Shown here one piece after another: positions 36,557 to 47,556 of a DNA stretch of 64,000 nucleotides (positions within the stretch are counted from its first letter, which is position 1; every line of letters begins with the position of its first letter). A model generated the notes under the pieces. The model was not told the origin of the DNA. It did not search any database and was given only the letters and a program-made list of their open reading frames with translations. Position numbers and translations under genes: made by a program. The stretch comes from Carposina sasakii (Eukaryota > Arthropoda > Insecta > Lepidoptera > Carposinidae): contig CP053154.1 of assembly GCA_014607495.2 (NCBI GenBank), positions 12,152,001 through 12,216,000 on the forward strand, read 5' to 3'.

Positions 36557-37949
36557 TTTTGTCATAAAGATGTATGTTAATGCATTATTTATTAGCTACA
36601 TAAATTAACTAACATGCAATTTATTTGGTGTCTGTACAATGAGTATAGAGACCCGGTACAGAGGAAATGTAATACTATCGGCAGAACAGAAATGTCATTA
36701 AGCTCAAGGCCCCTTATCTTGAAGTGTACTTATGTAAGGGCTTAGTAGACTCGCTAATGACGCAATTTTCTGACTCGTAAAAGTTGTATCGTTCCGGGAT
36801 TACGACCATCTCTAAATTAATTTAAATACTAAGACGTTCGAAGTAGGTGCGTTTTCTTAGGTGTGTATTGTATTAGGTTTTTATTAAATTTTCTTAAGAG
36901 ACCAGCGAGTTATAAATTTTACAAGAATTTTAAAACGCTTTTTATAGGGTGAAAAATTCTTGGAAAAATGTTTGATATTCTTGATGATTTTTTGATAAGT
37001 ACATACCTAATATAAAGTATTATTTTGTAATATTCACTATATTTATTTAGATTTTATAAAGGTATCTGAAGGATTATGTATCTTTGATGAGACTTATTGA
37101 CTAGCTCTATCTAGGTAATCGTGACATATGACTGAATAATGAAAGTAAGTTTTAAACGATCATTTATAATCATAAATAAGTTTACTGCTTTATTCGATAA
37201 CTAATTACTGTGTAATTTTCTTTGTCACGATAATTAGATGACACACAATTTTACACACAATTACCCTTGAAAGGTAAACAGGCTTTTCAATCTAAGCCTT
37301 GTATAGATTTTTCAAAGAACTGATGGCATGATTGATGGGCTTTGAGTTCGACAAGCCCCCTTAGAGATCGAGGCGCAAAATAAACTCAACTTATCTTAAC
37401 CTCGTCCTGTCTTTTGAGCTTTATTTAGTAGACCTAAAGTACGGATATTGAAAAATTTATAGGTAAAGTTTATAAGATAGAGTCTCGTCAATGTCGGTGT
37501 AATGATCATAATGTGATTGGCTTCCACATTGCTTAAGTAAAAGTTTTTAAGTCCATGTTTAATAATATTAATATATATAATACACATTCTATTGATTTTC
37601 AGACCGGTAACTAATCCAATAGGAAATGTTTCCGTGCCATTCTAAATAGGTAGGTATTATAAGCTATTCGCGTCAGAGCCTCGTCCGTTAAATAGCAGGG
37701 TGCACCACGGGCAGGTGAGGTTGACTTTGGGTCCTAAGATATTAGTCGAACCCACTTGCACACTATCTTATTACTATATTTTACTGTATTATTATCCGTC
37801 TTAGAATTAATTTAATATTGATTAATTGCTGTCACGTAGCGGTTATTGCGAATTGCAATTGTACCTGTGATGTATCACGTCTGTAGACCTGTAGACGAAG
37901 GTACAGTAGGCGTGGAATGAAGTGGACATTTAAAATTGTACATCATTTG
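36557..37949. other. No gene seen
   Basis: Nothing recognisable up to the LINE target duplication. Confidence 0.5.
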
Positions 37950-37960
37950 AATATTTACAT

Positions 37961-39857
37961 ACATACATACATAATAATCATGCCTCTTTCCCGGAGGGGT
38001 AGGCAGAGATCACGGATCTCCATTTGCTACGATCCTGACACACCTCTTTCGCTTCATCTACTTTCATGATATTTTTCATGCACGCTCGTCGGTTTAGGGT
38101 ACTCTTGACCTAACCTTTCTTTAGAATTTCACCAATTTGATCGGTGAAAGTCCGGCGAGGTCTTCCCCTTCCAACCCCTTCATCCACTCTTCCGTTGTAC
38201 ACTTTCTTTGTCAGTCTACTTTCACTCATCCTCTCCACATGCCCAAACCACCTTAACATACCCTTCTCAATCTTCGTCACCACGTCCTCATTTATACCAC
38301 ACTTCTTTCTGATCACCTCATTTCTTATCCTATCTTTCAATGTAACTCCACACATACTTCTCAATGCTCTCATTTCCACTGCATTCACTTGACTTTGATG
38401 TTTTGGTTTCTGCCATACCCAACTTTCACTTCCATACATAAGAGTCGGCACCAAAACACCTCCATGAACAGCCAGACGTGCCGCTTGCGACACTTTCTGG
38501 CTACTCATAAAAGAATTAAGTGCCCCATTCACCCGATTCCCAGCATTCACTCTCCTTGCAATATCTTTGTCATGCTTACCATACCTTGTAAACAAAGTCC
38601 CCAGATACACGAACTCAGTCACTTGCTCCAATCTTTCTTCGCCAATCATTATTTTGCAATTCGCCATTACCTCATCCTTTTCAAATACCATCACTTTCGT
38701 CTTACTTACATTCATCTTCATCCCTTTACTTTCAAATGATCCATGCATTTTTGTTACCATCACCTGCAACTCCTCCTCCGAAGACGCAATCAAAACCATG
38801 TCATCGGCATAGAGAAGGCATTTGACAAGTAACTCATTCATTCTTAGACCACAAACACAAACATCGTCTTTCAAACCTTGCAAACAACTGTCCATGAATA
38901 GATTGAATAGCCACGGTGACGCTACACATCCCTGTCTAACACCCTTTTCGATGGTAAACCAGTCTGTGTAGGACCCGTTTATTCTCACACAAGCATTTGA
39001 GTCCTCGTAGAGGGATTTCAGTGCCCGAATGAGAAGGCCACTCACTCCATACATAGACAGAACCTTCCAAAGTTCCTTCCTCACTACTCTATCATAAGCC
39101 TTCTCCAAATCGATGAAAGCGCAATAGACCTTCTGACTTTTCGCCAGAAACTTTTCGGCTATACATCGTAAGGAAAAAACTTGATCCGTACATCCCATGC
39201 CCTTTCGAAATCCCGCTTGTGCATCCCATACTTTCTGGTCGGTTACTTTCATAATCTTTTCAATCAACACTTTTGCATACAGCTTGCCGACAATGCTGAG
39301 TAGGCTAATGCCTCTGTAGTTTTTGCAGTCCAGTCGTGAGCCCTTACCCTTGAACAGAGGCACGATGACAGCCTTGCACCAATCAATTGGTACTCGGCCG
39401 GTGTCAAAGCACATGTTGAATAGGCGGTACAACTGACTGGCTACGACGCCCTGTCCAGCCTTCAGCATTTTAACACAAATCCTATCATACCCTACTGCCT
39501 TACTTGCTTTCATCCGTGACAAACATTTCACAATTTCATCCATACTTATATTACTTTCCTCTCAAAGCACTGTTTCATTTAACTCTGAGGTCGGCGTCTT
39601 TGCTTTTTCCCTATCAAATAACTTTTCAAAATATTCCTTCCATGTCTTCAATATACATTCTTTCTCATTCACTAAACTTCCATTCGTGTCCTTAATTGAG
39701 CTCAGCTCAGAGCACTGCCCTTTTCCTCTGGCTAATTTTATGGATTTCCAGAAAAACTTTATATTAGCCTGGAAATCCTGGGACAACCTTTCATCCATCA
39801 CATCTTTCTGTTCCGCTTTCTTTCTTTTCACAATTTCTTTCACTAATATTATTATTT
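37961..39857 (-). mobile_element. RTE-like LINE, 5'-truncated, with 11-bp target duplication
   Basis: The element lies on the minus strand. Its 3' end is ctctgcctacccctccggga, aagaggcatgattatt, then (atgt)n; its 5' end breaks off about 39850. AATATTTACAT occurs at both 37950-37960 and 39858-39868, giving an 11-bp target duplication. The left copy partly overlaps the tail repeat. Such duplications, a microsatellite tail and a very short 3' UTR are normal for RTE elements. Endonuclease is absent because of the 5' truncation. Confidence 0.9.
37978..39843 (-). pseudogene. RTE-like reverse transcriptase, two in-frame stops
   Basis: One minus-strand frame (~620 codons) runs from about 39843 to TGA 37978-37980. 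It is broken by TGA at 39562-39564 and TAG at 38110-38112, with no frameshift. After the first stop, 477 residues are open. RT motifs in order: NYRGISLLS (~75-83), AGFRKGMGCTDQ (~110-121), FIDLEKAYD with catalytic Asp 145, GVRQGCVASP (~201-210), and YADD at 245-248 with both aspartates. The C-terminus has MLRWFGHVERM and GRGRPRRTF. Past the TAG, the frame continues with a typical ending (RRACMK ... SAYPSGKEA). The region before the TGA matches the linker between endonuclease and RT. The protein would copy its RNA at a nicked target. The catalytic residues survive, but truncation and stops make it inactive. Confidence 0.92.
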
Positions 39858-39868
39858 AATATTTACAT

Positions 39869-40395
39869 TGAAAATACCTATTTGATCTCATCATATAGCT
39901 GTATTTTAATTTAATTATTTTATTTCGCAAAATTGCCAGAAGGTATTCAAGAGATAATTAAAATTATGGAATAAGGGTAGGAAAATGATGTTGATGTCAT
40001 GAACGTATAAAGAACAACGGACGTAATGCTGTCCCTGCACAGTCACAGGTTGAAGCACCGTAATGGCGGCGCGTTGTGTATGTGTGTAGATTTTATGGAA
40101 GGCGCCGAGCTTACTATGGTTTGTATGTGTGGGTGGATAACGCGTCTATACACATCCCTACTACGTTACCGAGCTCACTATAAATGCTTCACTCCGTGTA
40201 TTGACAACACTCTGTCCGTTATTCTTTATACGTTCATGGTTGATGATTAGTGATTTTGTACTCATTTCTACTTGTGTCTGTGCACTTCCTTACATATCGA
40301 TAAAGAATATCAATAGGTAGTAGGCTAAGTTTTCGGAAACCTGTAAAAATAGGAAAAGGTAGCTTTCTAAATCCACTGTACTACATACACACAAA
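39869..40395. other. No gene seen
   Basis: Nothing recognisable; the 74-codon frame at 40026 has no domain. Confidence 0.5.
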
Positions 40396-40884
40396 CAGGG
40401 TGTGGGTGACAGCCAGGCAAATACTGAAATGCTGAACAAGTACCATTGTTTTGAGTTATACGACAGTGAAAATGAAAATAACTCACAGAAAATGTATTTT
40501 TGATTTGAATATCAGTAATCTTTGCTCTCCGCGCCAGTTATATTGGGTGATCCTGTGACTAATTAAATGGGCTTTTTGGCTATTGTGTTACACATTGCTA
40601 TTTTTTGGATCACTTGTGATTCTCCATTAGGGTTGATCAGTTATTTGAACTTTTTTGAGGGCAACTTTTTTTGTAAATTATTTTTTGGTAAAAATTATAT
40701 TTTTAAATCATTATCTAAGGCCTAATTAAACGAAAAAATCATTTTTTTTCTTGAAAATATAAAAAAAAATCGGAAATTTTTGGAATTTTCCTGCGAAAAT
40801 TTTCTGTGTTTTCCGCCTCAGAATTATGTTCTGAAGTCATGGTATCAATATTTGCCTGGCTGTCACACAACAAAATTCACCCTG
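40396..40884. mobile_element. TIR MITE family G
   Basis: Colinear with 22977-23452 over its full length: cagggtgtgggtgacagcca, tgctctccgcgcca, ccattagggttgatcagtta, tcaatatttgcctggctgtc, ...caccctg. It has an 'acaacaaaa' insertion before the right terminus, and TA flanks are not preserved. Confidence 0.8.
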
Positions 40885-41299
40885 GTCATACTACGGGTGC
40901 ATACCTTGTCTGGTTCCCGTCCAGACTGCGAACGAAGCTCACGAGATATCTGTCCTAGCATCCAGTCACGATCCATTTTTACCTCCTTATAGGATCAGTC
41001 ATACGCTGAAGCTGAAGGTGTCTGTGTCTCGCCAAAAGATACATTATGCCGGTGCCAACAGCTTTGAGTGAAATACGAGCTACGCGTTTTCCTCATGCAT
41101 TAAATTGCATACCAAATACTGAGCTGTAGTGTTAGCAAGCATATTTTTCGCACTCGCAAGGGAAATAAAACTTCCAACCTATCTGGCATCTATGAAAAAA
41201 CCTAGCATCATGAATCCAAGTATCACTTAGATCTAAATTTCGCCCGATCCCAATGTGAAATGACCATAGTTATGAAAATGAACGAATGTAAACATGTGT

Positions 41300-41397
41300 T
41301 TCCGAGATTTTTTTTGGCTTAAATTTACTTTATTTGATGTATAGAGTACGTACCCTTCGTTAAGGGTGGCAACGAAAAAACATCCTGTATATAGATA
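41300..41397 (-). mobile_element. TIR MITE family H, one end only
   Basis: On the minus strand it starts TA|caggatgttttttcgttgcc, acccttaacgaagggtacg, tactctatacatcaaataaa, matching the left end of the complete copy at 50436-50816. Homology stops near 41300. Confidence 0.75.
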
Positions 41398-41548
41398 TAT
41401 ACATAGCTTTGATTCCAAAATGGGGTAACCAGAATCGTAGGTTCATAAAGGAGATCCAACAGGCCCGTTAAGAATAACTGGGACAGATGTAAAACATCAG
41501 TGATAATTTGTTAGCTCATATCCTGTGACAACGATTCTAAGTTCCTTA
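41398..41548 (+). repeat. Dispersed ~160-bp repeat (family D)
   Basis: It reads 'agctttgattccaaaatggg', 'gtaaccagaatcgtagg', 'aaggagatccaacaggccc', 'actgggacagatgtaaaaca', 'tcagtgataatttgttagct', 'catatcctgtgac'. It is bounded on the left by a MITE end and on the right by the Harbinger-like MITE. Confidence 0.65.
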
Positions 41549-41745
41549 AGGTATGATTCCGAGCTAAGCAGCACGCTGCACTGCTAGCTTTTTTAGTGCT
41601 GCCACTGCAGTGCTGCTGCGAAATTGCTGCATAGCTCGGAATAATATACTCTCATATAAACCTGTAGATAATGTATACGGAGCAGTATTGCTGCGGCAGC
41701 AATGCAGCAGCGGCAGTGCAGCGTGCTTAGCTCAGAATCATACCT
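41549..41745. mobile_element. Harbinger-like MITE with TTA target duplication
   Basis: AGGTATGATTCCGAGCTAAG at the left is inverted at the right as CTTAGCTCAGAATCATACCT. TTA flanks both sides (41546-41548, 41746-41748), the 3-bp TWA duplication of the PIF/Harbinger superfamily. Inside both arms, GCAGCACGCTGCACTGC-type repeats extend the hairpin. 197 bp, no ORF. Confidence 0.82.
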
Positions 41746-41748
41746 TTA

Positions 41749-43089
41749 TTCTTAGTTCCACTGTACTAATATAGATGGAATGAATATTTGAACGTACGTG
41801 TTATGTTGACGTGTAATTGGCCTGCGTGACAGTTTGCCGATATCGACCCTACTCAATCTGTGGTTACAATACAGCTACTTGACGTCTATCTACCTACCCT
41901 GATCTATTTGCGAAATGAACACTTAAACTATGTTCTAATGGAACTTTAATAGAATCCAATTAAAATACTAAAAGCTATTCTGTAAAAAATATTTTATGGG
42001 CTTCGGACATTTGCATGGCAAGGCATGGTACCTACGCTATCTTGAAATAAAAATAAACAATTTTATTATTCTGTCATCGATCAAACCTTAAGGAATGCCT
42101 TTTTATTACGAAATATCTTCGAGTAGAATCTCCTTAAAAATCTCGGAGCCGAGTAAATCAATGTGAATCTTATAAAAAATTAAGTATTGTTATTCCAAAA
42201 CAAGCACGCTCAAGAATGCTATATTTCAATAAAATTTAAAAATTCTAGTTATAACTTCAACATGGAATATTACGATAAAATAAGGCAAAGCAAAGCAAAG
42301 CTTATCATAACCGACCATGCTAATTAAAATGAAGACCAATTGAAACAAGCAGACATTATCCAAACTGTACTGAAAATGTGTTTCATTAAGCTAGAACCGA
42401 ACAGAACTTCGGAAATAACTCTTAAGTTACGTACGACGGTAAATTGTTTCGCGGTGTCCCAATAAGCCGCCCTAAGTTATGTATAGGTAGCAAGTACGTA
42501 CTTTATGCCGCTGTGAGAATATTTATTGCTATTTACTTTTGTATTCCCAATTCACATGCCCATGCATAGGGGAAGTGTAATAAATCTACGCAAAAGTTAC
42601 ATGACCTTGAATGGGTAGGTACGTGCTCTGTGGTTATTTAGAGTTTCTAAGTATAGACACAGAATACCTATTTCAGGAACATTACCGTGAATATTTTATT
42701 TGGAGACTGTCTATAGTTAGCCTATTTCGAGCATTCTATCCAGACTGGGAACTTGATGCTTAATACTGTTAAAATTTGAAAGTTTGAAATTAGACCCTGG
42801 TGTACTATTGAAATAATACTTATGAAATCAGCAATTAATTCAATAGAAATTGTCAGGATGCCGAAGACGTGAATGGGGTTCATTGATATGTATAAAATAT
42901 ACTCTGATTCTTGAAAACTTGTAACATTTTTTATATTCGGCGAAAAATGAGAGTCAATGTGCTTTTCACGTCATTATAATTCTTTAAACCCTTTTGGATG
43001 AAACTTTGGAGTATCTACAAATAAGGCTGTATAATTTGTTGTATGTTCTTTAGAAATAGAATTAACTATTCCAACAGCCATGTTAAACA
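41749..43089. other. No gene seen
   Basis: A short (gcaaa)n run sits at 42284-42301. Otherwise anonymous. Confidence 0.5.
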
Positions 43090-43348
43090 AGGTTTTAAAA
43101 AAAGAGTGTGTTAAATGAAATGCTATAAAAAAATCCCATTACAAAGAATCTATCGAGACTCGAAATCACAGGTTAATTCGTCCAAACAGTAAGAAGAGTT
43201 TCTAAACAACTCAGAAATGTTCAAATTATTAATAAACATGTGAAAACTAGTCTCAAATTCTGTGGATAACTGTGGATAAGTTTTACAATTATAGTGGTTT
43301 ATTTTCATAGCATTTCGCCAAACATACCCCTTTTGTTCTACCCTATAT
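43090..43348. mobile_element. Foldback MITE, family F (diverged)
   Basis: Arms 'gtgtgttaaatgaaatgcta' and 'tagcatttcgccaaacatac' pair, with the internal phrases 'gactcgaaatcacagg' and 'tagtctcaaattctgtgg'. Terminal CAG/CTG ends are eroded. Confidence 0.68.
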
Positions 43349-44184
43349 ATGTAATACTCCTATTTGAGGTACAACTCCACATATTATCTATGCTTTATAT
43401 TCTGCCGCCTCTCGCGGTAAGCAAACGTACGATATATTGCAGCGATTCCTCACGATTTATAGGGGCGTGAAAAAAGGAACCATTTGAAATCTTAGCCGTG
43501 AGCGCCTTTACGGTATTCGTGCGAAGTATATAGAGTTCCACTTGAGGGAGTTTTTTTATTTTTTTATTATCTTCATAGCCAGCAAGATTGGTTTTACAAG
43601 TGTTTTAGATGTTGTGCAAATTAGAATCGGAGCGTGTTTCGCAGGACAGATTTATGGCGGCAGAACATGACGTTTACTGCTGTAAATCAAGTACGTGTTT
43701 CAATTTCTGATGTAAGTTTGTTACAATCATGTTTTTCTGCTGTTATTTTAGGCAGGTTTGATGACGATTGATGTGAGTATAAATAGATTAAAGGATTACT
43801 TTGATTACCTATACGGACATATCGCAGCTTCGGTAGAACAAAGGCACAATTTGCTTTTGCAATACGGACATATATATTTATTGGTTTGTAATTTACATAC
43901 CGAAATTCTTTAAAAAACCTTAGTAAGAAGTTATTAGTAGTAGTGGCCTAATGTTATACGTAGATTATTTGAGATTTCTTTTTGTGAAATCAGTGTTAGT
44001 ACATTTTAAACGTAAAGTTGCAAATTAACTAAATTTGTGTTTAATAAAGGTTCTGCGTACGTAATTGCAATACCTACCAAAAAGTTAACACCGCAGGATT
44101 CCGACCAAATTAGAACTCCACTGTTTGATTTGAGTCGGCGGTGGGTACTGAGTGGGTGTATTACTTTGATACATACCTATACAC
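43349..44184. other. No gene seen
   Basis: Nothing recognisable. Confidence 0.5.
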
Positions 44185-44345
44185 ACGGCTGTATTCCCAA
44201 AATAGGATAGCCAGAACTGCTAGATCACGAAAGATATCCTTCAGCAACGTTTGGCATAGTGGGACCAGATGTAAAAGATTAGTGACAAATTGTTGACTCA
44301 TCGCCCAAGAGAACGTTCCTGAGTTAGTCAACTCTTACGACATAG
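44185..44345 (+). repeat. Dispersed ~160-bp repeat (family D), best copy
   Basis: It reads 'cggctgtattcccaaaatag', 'gatagccagaactgc', 'agatatccttcagcaacg', 'tttggcatagtgggaccaga', 'tgtaaaagattagtgacaaa', 'ttgttgactcatcgccca', 'agttagtcaactcttacgac'. It serves as reference for the other family D calls. Confidence 0.7.
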
Positions 44346-46239
44346 GTACACTAAAGGATGCTACGGATATACCTATTCTAGTAAAGCTCTGCCTCAGCAC
44401 TTTTTATATTAAATAATAGAAAATATTTTAGTCAAAATGACTAATAATCATAATAGACTCATTCGATCAGAATCTGATGGACGGTAACTAAGTTACTAAG
44501 TAAATTCCATAAACGGTTGCTCGCCAATAAAATGTAATAAAACAAGTCAATGACATCTTTTAAGCGAATTAGGGCTCTTTCATGGGCTTTCTTAGTTATA
44601 AAAGGGAATAGCGATATTTTAATATTGAATCTGGTTTCTTATGAAGATGTCATAGAAATTTTATTAAATTCAGCGACTTGTAGGTATAATTCAATTTACA
44701 GTCAAAATTCTCAATTTACAGTCAAAATTCTACGTCTTATTAATGTTTTTACTATCATTTATACAGACTATTACAGACATATTATAATTAAATTGCAATT
44801 ATCATTTCATTTAAAACTGACACAGTTAGCGTTTTAACTTAATTTTATTTAAGGTTTAGTTTCATAGAATTACATAAAGTAGCTAATCGTCACATAATAA
44901 TTATGTTTTATTTATAGGTAGTATGTCGAACACAGTACATATAATATGTTGTTATTTGTTCATATCAACACTCCTTAAGTCCTTAGTACTCATAAACTCG
45001 TTCGCCACAAAGAAGATTTCATGTTATTCTAATACGAACACAAAGCAGTGCAAGATGGATTTTTCCATGCTTTTCACGTTATGAAAGAAACAAGCACTAA
45101 AGTAGTGGTGACAGTTTTTAAGTGGAGCAGATTGCAGTTTATTCCGGATAAGCCGAGAAAGGCGGACGCAATTTGAACTTTACCCCGCTGGAGAAAAGTT
45201 ATGTTATTCTTTGTTGATTTTGTTGCTTACTATGCGATCTGTTTGAGCAATGATTGTTTCTTAGGGTTTTGTTTTATTTTCCTACTTTCACTTAACTTTT
45301 TCGCTTCTATTTGCTTAGAAACTCACCAAATAAAATTAAACTTAAGCCAACTTTACTTTACAGAAGTATAAATTTTAAATCGCTATTCATCTATTACCGA
45401 AGCCAATATAAATGGAACTAAACTACGACACACTCTACTCGTATAGGCAAATCAGAACGCTCCGTATAAAAGTATAAATCCAAAGCGCCATCAGAAAAAA
45501 ATCTAACGGGAAATTCACGAGTAAAGGATTCGGGAAATTTGTCCAAACCGTACTCGCAGTTGTGCCGAATTTATATGACGATGCCTATAAAAGAAGAACG
45601 AAATTGTCGACACTCGGATATCGCAGAGTATTCACCAATAGGGCTTAAGGTGAGCCTCGTAAAAATGGGCGATTGAGGTAAAACATTCCAAGTAAAATTA
45701 CGCTTATAGCTTCGCTCGAACGTAAAAAGTCGTCTGTAAATATTTTGCAGACATTTTAAGATTCCACCTAGCAGATTTACTATATCAGAGGTGAATTACC
45801 TACGGCGCGGGCGTCTAACTCCGATTTTTTGTAGAGTGTAATAGCTGTTTTTATGTCACATCTTGATCGCTATAAAAAGAGATTGCCTTAGTTATATTAT
45901 GGATCAGTGTTATGAATATGTCTTTTTTATTCAAGTCTGCCAGTTTCTATTAGAGTTTTATGTATTCTTTTCAGATGTAATACTGTAAGGATCAGTAGAA
46001 GTTTTTTAATTTTAGAAATAGGACTCATAATTTGTTTTGTCATATTATTATGTAATCTGTATGAAATATAATTTTTCAGGCTCGAATTTTGATACTTAGT
46101 TAAAGATAAATGTATAAGTACAATTTTTTTAGACACAGAAGCAAATATATTATTATGCAGGTACAATAAAGGCACATATTCTATTTTGGTAAAACTTAAT
46201 TTTATATCTGTGTTATATTACATTTATAATAACGGAGTT
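44346..46239. other. No gene; 20-bp tandem duplication
   Basis: TCAATTTACAGTCAAAATTC occurs twice head to tail at 44691-44710 and 44711-44730. The 95-codon frame that crosses it has no recognisable domain. Confidence 0.55.
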
Positions 46240-46424
46240 GAACGGAGCAGGGATATTACGATTATTCGCATCCGCATCCGCATATGCGGAGAACATCCGC
46301 ATCGATTTTGACATCCGCATCTGCATCCGCATGCGTATAAATCGATGCGGAGCTAATGCGAATGCGGATACGTAGCAGGTCGTGACAAGAAAGAAACGGG
46401 AGGGCCCGGCGAGTGGCGCGTGTC

Positions 46425-46643
46425 GACCGCACGTGCTGATTGAAACCAAGGCGGTGATGGAATGGTGGCCAAGGGACGCTTTAAGACCGAGGTGCAGACC
46501 ACCCGCCCGATGGTCAGATGATATCCGAAGGGTTGCTGGACAGCAGTGGATGAGGTTGGCCCAGGACAGAGGACAGTGGCATAGGGAAGAGGAAACCTTT
46601 ACTCAGCAGTGGGTGTAAGAGGCTGTATAGATAGATAGATAGC
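46425..46643 (+). pseudogene. LINE ORF2 C-terminus with (GATA)n tail
   Basis: In frame with a stop at 46616-46618 the strand encodes PPARWSDDIRRVAGQQWMRL, AQDRGQWHREEETFTQQWV. This matches the conserved end of a LINE group whose proteins finish GRPPTRWSDDL...WM.AAQDR..W...GEAYVQQW. The tail gtatagatagatagatag at 46625-46643 is the expected simple repeat after the stop. About 65 residues survive, with no RT motifs. It sits inside the hAT-like element, either captured or inserted there. Confidence 0.75.
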
Positions 46644-46787
46644 TTGTCATAAATTTAAGGTATTCGCTTATACGATTCGTCTTATGCATATTTTTTATTT
46701 ATCCTGCAATATTAAAATACAATTTATATCTGTGTACAGTACAGTCATTATCATATCATTACTAAGGTTTGCATCAAGTAGATAACC

Positions 46788-46917
46788 GCTTGACAATATG
46801 CGAATTTGGCAATTTGCGAATCTGACAATTTGCAAATTTGCCAGTTTGCGAACATAACAATTTGCGAAATTGACTGATTGCGACCGCTTGACAATTTGCG
46901 AATTTGACAATTTGCGC
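46788..46917 (+). repeat. Minisatellite, ~15-bp unit 'ttgacaatttgcgaa'
   Basis: About eight imperfect units (tgacaatatgcgaattt, ggcaatttgcgaatc, tgacaatttgcaaattt, and so on). It lies in the right half of the hAT-like element. Arrays in hAT subterminal regions can be transposase binding sites, but here that is only inferred. Confidence 0.7.
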
Positions 46918-47303
46918 CTAAAGGATAATTTTATTTGGACTTCGGTGAATCGGTGACGGTGACGCGTCTCGCTATTATTTTGCTGTGACAACTGAACAAA
47001 ACTGACGCGCACGGTTGTTTGCACTTCAGTTTTTTATACAGATCCGCATCCGCATACGCATCCGCGGATGTGAGCCTCTTAAAATCCGCATGTGGATGTG
47101 GAAATAAGTGGATCCGCAACATCCCTGGAACGGAGTATACACCTCGAGTTTAATTTTAAATGAGAGAGATATTTGATTAATAATATCTTAATTCCAGTAA
47201 CAACGAACAAACTAGTCGGAATAATCGGATATCTTATTTAAAGTGTACCTACATAAGTTCTAGTATTTATCTACCTATAGTCTGTCGTAATGAAGTATTT
47301 ATA

Positions 47304-47554
47304 CAGTGTGTAACAAAAAGGGTATGTTAAGCCAAAAGCTATGTAAATAGCCCACTGTAGAGAACCTATCCACAAAATTTGATACCCGAAATCACATGTT
47401 TATATTTCCCAATAGTATGGAGAATTTTTAAATATCTCGATACAATCTTAAGAAATAAAAATGTGATTTCGAGTCTCAAATTGTGTAGATAGTTTCTCTA
47501 TAGTGGGCTTTTTACATAGCTTTTCGTTTAACATACCCGTTTTGTTACACTCTG
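47304..47554. mobile_element. Foldback MITE, family F, good copy
   Basis: TA|cagtgtgtaacaaaaagggt, atgttaagccaaaagctatg, taaatagcccactgtagaga pairs with the right arm, ending aacatacccgttttgttaca, ctctg|TA. Arms are ~110 bp with a short centre; 251 bp, no ORF. Confidence 0.85.
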
Positions 47555-47556
47555 TA

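Larger units (their letters stand above)
46248..47127. mobile_element. hAT-like element with 8-bp target duplication, carrying a LINE fragment
   Basis: CAGGGATATTACGATTATTC at the left matches CAGGGATGTTGCGGATCC at the inverted right end. GAACGGAG lies exactly on both sides (46240-46247, 47128-47135), the 8-bp duplication of hAT elements. Subterminal regions are rich in CGCATCC/GGATGCG repeats (46268-46340, 47041-47090). The interior has no transposase. Instead it has a LINE 3' end (46425-46643) and a ~15-bp repeat array (46788-46917). It must have been mobilised by a transposase elsewhere. Confidence 0.85.

Noticed and set aside
38144..38812. Plus-strand frames of 81-116 codons
   Set aside because: They are antisense shadows of the RTE reverse transcriptase on the minus strand.
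46788..46917. Common origin of this array and the retrotransposon leader array (both contain TTGCGAAATTG)
   Set aside because: Unit lengths (~15 and ~21 bp) and the rest of the units differ; the shared 11-mer is plausible by chance in AT-rich repeats.
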